From Nonomuraea cavernae (GTDB lineage: Bacteria > Actinomycetota > Actinomycetes > Streptosporangiales > Streptosporangiaceae), in the NCBI RefSeq assembly GCF_014646355.1, contig NZ_BMNH01000015.1, positions 62,001-126,000 on the forward strand: a stretch of 64,000 nucleotides of DNA, in the 5' to 3' direction. The notes below the pieces were generated by a model that saw only the letters and a list, made by a program, of their open reading frames with translations, made no database searches and was not told the DNA's origin. Made by a program: the position numbers and the translations under genes. This document shows, in pieces, positions 60,190-64,000 of the stretch. Position 1 is the stretch's first letter, and the number at the start of each line of letters is the position of its first letter.

Positions 60190-61203
60190 ATGCGCAACGC
60201 ATCGCCCGCAGCGTCCGACCCGCTGGAGACGCTGGGGCTCGACTCCGCCCAGTCCGCCCTCTACACCGCGGTGTTACGGCTGCACCGGGCCACGGTGACC
60301 GAGGTGGCCCAGGCCATGGACGGTCCGATCGACAAGGTGAGCAGACAGCTCGACGAGCTGGTCCGGCTGGGGGTGGTGGACGAGCAGTCGGGCGAGTATC
60401 TCGCCCGGCACCCCGCGGGCGCCCTCGGGCGGTTGATCGCCGAGCGCCTCGACCGGCTGGCCGAGGAGAGCCGGCGCATCGACTCGGCGCTCGGCTCGAT
60501 CCGGGGGCTCATCCACGACTACGACGCCGGACGCGACTACCAGAGCGGGCCGTTCCCGGTCGAGCTGGCCAGCGGAGCGGACGTGCTCTACGAGAGCGTG
60601 GTCGGCATGGCCGTGCAGGCGCCGCCGATGCAACTGCTGACCGCGATTCCCGACGAGCGCACCATGGCCGACTTCGTGCGTAAGTTCGCCGATCCGTGGA
60701 TCGACGCGCAGGAGCGCGACCTGCTGCGCGTGCACGCGATCATCCCGGTGTGCACGCTGTCGCTGCCCGGCGTACGCGAGCAGCTCACCCGGCTGCGGAA
60801 GGCCGGCGGCCAGGTCCGCACCCTCGATCGGGTGCCCAGCTGGTTCATGACCGCGGGGCCCGACGCCGCCGGGCTGCCCGCGCTGTGGGGCGGCAACCTG
60901 CCCGACCACGCGTACAACTTCTACCTGATCCGCACACCGATCGTGGTGGGCCTGCTGCGCTCGCTGTTCGAGGAGCTCTGGGCCAGAGCCGTGCCGCTGC
61001 CCTGGGACGGCGGGATCGACGGCGTGGTGCAGGTGCTCAGGCTGGCGGCGCAGGGCATGTGCGACGACTCGATCGCCCGTCAGCTCGGCCTGTCGGTGCG
61101 CACGGTGCGCGCCAGGTTCGCCGACGCCATGAGCGAGTTGGGGGCCCAATCACGCTTCCACGCAGGGGTGGAAGCCTCGCGCCGTGGATGGCTGGGCCAA
61201 TAG
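60190..61203 (+). CDS. LuxR-family regulator with TrmB-like N-terminal HTH
   Basis: A 337-residue protein with two DNA-binding-like ends. The N terminus (LGLDSAQSALYTAVLRLHRA then VTEVAQAMDGPIDKVSRQLD) resembles a TrmB/winged-helix domain; the middle looks like a phospholipase-D-like sensor region; the C terminus is a LuxR HTH (LAAQGMCDDSIARQLGLSVRTVRARFA). This type is common in actinomycetes. CGGAGC lies upstream of the ATG. It is divergent from guaB, with about 425 bases between the start codons. Confidence 0.85.
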   Translation: MRNASPAASDPLETLGLDSAQSALYTAVLRLHRATVTEVAQAMDGPIDKVSRQLDELVRLGVVDEQSGEYLARHPAGALGRLIAERLDRLAEESRRIDSALGSIRGLIHDYDAGRDYQSGPFPVELASGADVLYESVVGMAVQAPPMQLLTAIPDERTMADFVRKFADPWIDAQERDLLRVHAIIPVCTLSLPGVREQLTRLRKAGGQVRTLDRVPSWFMTAGPDAAGLPALWGGNLPDHAYNFYLIRTPIVVGLLRSLFEELWARAVPLPWDGGIDGVVQVLRLAAQGMCDDSIARQLGLSVRTVRARFADAMSELGAQSRFHAGVEASRRGWLGQ

Positions 61204-61239
61204 CCACCGCTGAGGCCGCATCGGTCATATGGTGGGAAG

Positions 61240-61617
61240 GTGCTGGAAGACGTTCCCCGCGACCCGTTCGCGGACGACCCGAATGATCCTTCCGCTGCGC
61301 TGGGCGAGCTCGACGACGCGGAGCCACTGACCGCGACCGAGCGCGACGAGGCCATCACCGACCTCGCCGACGTGGAGGTCTTCCACTCCCTGCTCGAACC
61401 TCAGGGGGTGCTCGGTCTCGTGCTCGACTGCCCCGAATGCGGGGAGCAGCACTTCTTCGACTGGGAGCTGCTGCGCGGCAACCTTCGTCAGATGATCGAC
61501 AAGGGCCGGCCGCAGGTGCACGAGCCGGCCTTCCAGCCCGACCCCGCTGACTACGTCAGCTGGGAGTACGCCAGAGGCTACGTCGACGGTGTCATCGACA
61601 CCGAGGAACGCCGCTGA
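61240..61617 (+). CDS. DUF5319 protein
   Basis: A 125-residue acidic protein with VPRDPFADDPNDPSAALGEL at the start, a CPECGEQHFFDW Cys-x-x-Cys motif that may bind zinc, and a C-terminal SWEYARGYVDGVID. It belongs to the DUF5319 family found next to sigma-factor and guaB genes in actinobacteria. TATGGT lies 6 bases upstream of the GTG, suggesting a leaderless mRNA. Its last 40 bases overlap a small antisense gene. The function is unknown. Confidence 0.88.
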   Translation: MLEDVPRDPFADDPNDPSAALGELDDAEPLTATERDEAITDLADVEVFHSLLEPQGVLGLVLDCPECGEQHFFDWELLRGNLRQMIDKGRPQVHEPAFQPDPADYVSWEYARGYVDGVIDTEERR

Positions 61618-61766
61618 CCGAGCTCCGCTAACTCCGCGAGCTCCGCGAGCCCGGTCACGTCCTCCAACAGGACGGCGAGCAGCCGGGCGGCGGGGTCGCC
61701 GCAGCCGGGAGGCTCACCGCGGGCGAGAGCGTCGAGTAGCGCGTCGCTCTCTTCCTCCGGCGTCAA
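61578..61766 (-). CDS. Truncated RsdA-like anti-sigma peptide
   Basis: A 62-residue ORF whose TTG start overlaps the sigma-factor stop by four bases (TTGA). The segment EEESDALLDALARGEPPG then DPAARLLAVLLEDV resembles the N-terminal sigma-binding region of RsdA-type anti-sigma-D factors. The normal membrane helix and outer domain are absent; the remainder is an Ala-Glu-Leu repeat and a nondescript tail overlapping the end of DUF5319. Either it is a soluble minimal anti-sigma or a decayed gene. The resemblance is judged by eye. Confidence 0.45.
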   Translation of the reverse strand: MTPEEESDALLDALARGEPPGCGDPAARLLAVLLEDVTGLAELAELAELGQRRSSVSMTPST

Positions 61767-62428
61767 GCCGACTCCAGCTCAGCCATCTGCCGCAACCTCG
61801 CCAGCGCCCGATGCTGGGCGACCCGGACCGCACCTGGTGACATGCCGAGTACATTACCGGTCTCCTCGGCCGACAGCCCGGACACCACCCGCATCAGCAG
61901 CAACTCGCGCTGCGTGTCCGGCAACCGGGCGAGCAGCCGGCGGGCGTACTCGACCTCGATGTAGCGGACGACGGTCTCCTCGGGCCCCGGCCCGTCGTCG
62001 GGCCCGTCGGGCAGATCCTGGGTCGGCACGGCGGAGCGGACCGAGCTCCGCAACGCGTCGGCCACCTTGTGCGAGGCGATCCCGAAGACGAATGACGCGA
62101 ACGGCCGACCCATGTCGCGGTATCGGGGCAGCGCGGACAGGACCGCGATGCACACCTCTTGGGCGACGTCGTCGGCAATGTGATATTGCCCTGCCACCCT
62201 GCCCAATCTGGCGCGGCAATAGCGCACCACTCTCGGACGCAACTCACCGAGCAGGGATTCGATCGCACCGCGATCTCCCTGTACGGCGAGGCTCGTCAGT
62301 TCCCTTAGGTCGGAGTCATCCGTCCGTGCCGGAAGTCTCGACGCGAGCCTTACCCCAATTTTGGCGTCGGCGACGCTTCCCTCGCTCACGATAGGCATGA
62401 TGCCCGCCCTGATCGGGCCTGTCGTCAT
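61763..62428 (-). CDS. Sigma-70 family RNA polymerase sigma factor (SigD/ShbA-like)
   Basis: A 221-residue group-IV-like sigma factor. Region 2 is seen in HIADDVAQEVCIAVLSALPR and FVFGIASHKVADALR, region 4 in LLMRVVSGLSAEETGNVLGM and SPGAVRVAQHRALARLRQM. Its position beside groEL, DUF5319 and guaB matches SigD/ShbA of other actinobacteria. The N-terminal ~35 residues are an extension; an ATG at 62398 is an alternative start, and neither has a clear ribosome site. Its stop overlaps the start of the anti-sigma-like ORF, implying coupling. Confidence 0.9.
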   Translation of the reverse strand: MTTGPIRAGIMPIVSEGSVADAKIGVRLASRLPARTDDSDLRELTSLAVQGDRGAIESLLGELRPRVVRYCRARLGRVAGQYHIADDVAQEVCIAVLSALPRYRDMGRPFASFVFGIASHKVADALRSSVRSAVPTQDLPDGPDDGPGPEETVVRYIEVEYARRLLARLPDTQRELLLMRVVSGLSAEETGNVLGMSPGAVRVAQHRALARLRQMAELESA

Positions 62429-62704
62429 CGCGAACGGCTACGGATTGGTCACATTGAAGCGACGATAACCGTTAGTAATCAATTGGCGACACTGAGCCTT
62501 TCGGGCTGGTGGAATATTTCATCCCATAACCCGAATGCGCGACATTCGTCAGAGGCCCAGACGCTTTGTCCCCATGTTGGGTTTACTCGAATAAGTCACT
62601 TTCCCACATCACCTGACCAAAGCACCATCTCCCTGGCGTTTCATCAGGTACTACGTCACACGCCATATATACGCCATCCCATGGTCGTTGGAAACAGGGC
62701 GAGC
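62429..62704. other. Non-coding, relatively AT-rich region between sigma and groEL genes
   Basis: No gene was seen. It should contain the promoter of the sigma gene; TTGATT with TTCAAT 18 bases further (minus strand, near 62450-62485) is a possible -35/-10 pair. Nothing resembling a tRNA or a known regulatory RNA was recognised. Confidence 0.35.
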
Positions 62705-62755
62705 GCGAAAACACAGACGGCCCGCGCCCCGCGATGCGGGGGCGGGCCGTCTGTG
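62705..62755 (-). terminator. Strong intrinsic terminator of groEL
   Basis: Read on the minus strand, a stem of about 20 bp with one bulge (outer pairs at 62712 and 62755) is followed by TTTTCGC (62705-62711). It lies about 12 bases after the groEL stop. Confidence 0.9.
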
Positions 62756-62766
62756 GTCGGGAAGGG

Positions 62767-64000
62767 TCAGTGACCGTGGCCGTGGCCGTGGCCCTGACCG
62801 GCGGCCGGGGCCTCTTCCTCGGGCTTGTCCACCACGAGGACCTCGGTGGTGAGGAGCATGCCCGCGATCGAGGCCGCGTTCTGCACCGCCGAGCGGGTGA
62901 CCTTGACCGGGTCGATGACGCCCTGCGCGAGCAGGTCGGTGTATTCGCCCGTCGCGGCGTTGAGGCCGTGACCGGCCGGCAGCTCGGCGACCTTGTGGGT
63001 GACCACGTAGCCTTCGAGACCGGCGTTCTCGGCGATCCAGCGGGCCGGCTCGACCAGCGCGCGGCGAACGACGCCGACGCCCGTGGCCTCGTCGCCCGTC
63101 AGACCCAGGTCGTCGATCTCGGCGGCGACGTGGATCAGCGCGGAGCCACCACCGGAGACGATGCCCTCCTCGATCGCGGCCCGCGTAGCGGAGATCGCGT
63201 CCTCGAGACGGTGCTTCTTCTCCTTGAGCTCCACCTCGGTGGCGGCGCCGACGCGCAGCACGCACACACCGCCCGCGAGCTTGGCCAGACGCTCCTGCAG
63301 CTTCTCGCGGTCCCAGTCGGAGTCGGACTGCTCGATGGCAATCTTGATCTCCTTGACGCGGTCCTCGATGGCCTGCGCGTCACCGGCGCCGTCGACGACG
63401 GTCGTGGCGTCCTTGGTGACCACGATGCGGCGGGCCTGGCCGAGCACCTCGAGACCGACGTTCTCGAGCTTGAGGCCGACCTCCTCGCTGACGACCTGGC
63501 CGCCGGTGAGGATGGCCATGTCCTGCAGCATCGCCTTGCGACGGTCACCGAAGCCGGGCGCCTTGACGGCGACCGAGGTGAACGTGCCGCGGATCTTGTT
63601 GGTGACGAGCACCGCCAGGGCCTCGCCCTCGACGTCCTCGGCGACCACGAGCAGCGGCTTCTTGGTCTGCGCGACCTTCTCGAGCAGCGGCAGGAAGTCG
63701 GCGATCGAGGCGATCTTGCCCTGCGTGAGCAGGATGTAGGCGTCCTCCAGGACGGCCTCCATCCGCTCGGGGTCGGTCACCATGTAGGCCGAAAGGTAGC
63801 CCTTGTCGAACTGCAGGCCCTCGGTGAACTCGAGCTCCATGCCCATGGCGTTGGACTCTTCGACGGTGAGGACACCGTCCTTGCCCACCTTGTCGAACGC
63901 CTCGGCGATCAGGTCGCCGATCTTGGCGTCCTGGGCGGAGATCGTCGCCACATTGGCGATCTCCTTCTTGTCCTCGACCGGACGGGCGCTGGCGAGCAGC
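62767..64000 (-). CDS. groEL: 60 kDa chaperonin GroEL, His-rich tail (5' end outside window)
   Basis: About 411 codons of the carboxy part of GroEL are visible; the frame is open through position 64000, so the N-terminal ~130 residues lie outside. Landmarks include ANVATISAQDAKIGDLIAEA, KAPGFGDRRKAMLQDMA, GGVCVLRVGAATEVELKEKK and EEGIVSGGGSALIHVA. The protein ends in GHGHGHGH instead of the GGM-rich tail, as in the GroEL1 type of actinobacteria. It is an ATP-driven folding chamber subunit in the cytoplasm. The groES partner would be expected upstream, outside the window. Confidence 0.96.
   Translation of the reverse strand, partial: LLASARPVEDKKEIANVATISAQDAKIGDLIAEAFDKVGKDGVLTVEESNAMGMELEFTEGLQFDKGYLSAYMVTDPERMEAVLEDAYILLTQGKIASIADFLPLLEKVAQTKKPLLVVAEDVEGEALAVLVTNKIRGTFTSVAVKAPGFGDRRKAMLQDMAILTGGQVVSEEVGLKLENVGLEVLGQARRIVVTKDATTVVDGAGDAQAIEDRVKEIKIAIEQSDSDWDREKLQERLAKLAGGVCVLRVGAATEVELKEKKHRLEDAISATRAAIEEGIVSGGGSALIHVAAEIDDLGLTGDEATGVGVVRRALVEPARWIAENAGLEGYVVTHKVAELPAGHGLNAATGEYTDLLAQGVIDPVKVTRSAVQNAASIAGMLLTTEVLVVDKPEEEAPAAGQGHGHGHGH

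Overview
The window is 64 kb of very GC-rich DNA with strongly G/C-biased third codon positions, GTG/TTG starts, several probable leaderless genes, LAL-type LuxR regulators, XRE-DUF397 pairs and a groEL/sigma/DUF5319/guaB/guaB3 block. This combination is typical of a filamentous actinomycete. The gene content suggests Streptosporangiales (Nonomuraea/Streptosporangium-like), which is an inference. No rRNA, tRNA, CRISPR array or replication origin was seen.

Layout. 0-12 kb: the end of a membrane glycosyltransferase-like gene, a large secreted subtilisin-type protease preceded by a possible 32-codon ORF, and two LAL-type LuxR regulators, the second coupled to an alpha/beta hydrolase. 12-19.7 kb: small regulator/enzyme pairs (HxlR with an imine-reductase-like protein, an HTH regulator with an erythromycin-esterase-like enzyme, a flavodoxin with TetR), each divergent and two with clear palindromic operators, plus an unrecognised two-gene unit. 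19.7-29.4 kb is an accessory zone. It holds gene remnants, a whiJ/abaA-type regulatory cluster (XRE + DUF397 + GHKL ATPase), an intact IS1380-family element, a large nuclease-helicase (PD-(D/E)XK + DUF2075) and more decayed genes, including a frameshifted HicB-like antitoxin.

29.4-36.5 kb returns to housekeeping and metabolism: guaA, SDRs, a group II PLP decarboxylase with a divergent Lrp regulator, and a cysteine-synthase-like protein whose PLP lysine is replaced by arginine. 36.6-39 kb carries an RTX-like protein, an intrinsic terminator, then a graspetide (ATP-grasp RiPP)-type precursor and its PIMT-like methyltransferase, with no ATP-grasp ligase in the window. 39-52 kb: GMC oxidoreductase + succinate-semialdehyde dehydrogenase, a membrane Ser/Thr kinase followed by a secreted beta-propeller protein, a short LuxR regulator, a PKD-containing S8 protease, and glpD.

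52-56.3 kb is a compact amino-sugar operon controlled by a divergent DeoR-type regulator: SIS isomerase/deaminase, N-acetyl-hexosamine-6-P deacetylase, PfkB kinase and class II aldolase. The enzyme order fits GalNAc-6-P to tagatose-bisphosphate catabolism. 56.4-64 kb: an acetyltransferase whose 3' end is copied in tandem, guaB3-guaB, a structured region upstream of guaB, a LuxR/TrmB-like regulator, DUF5319, a sigma factor overlapped by what looks like a truncated RsdA-type anti-sigma, and a His-tailed groEL that runs off the window.

The strongest leads for unusual biology are the ligase-less graspetide locus (37.5-39.0 kb), the nuclease-helicase next to an IS and gene remnants (25.3-28 kb), the Lys-to-Arg PLP protein and the truncated anti-sigma.
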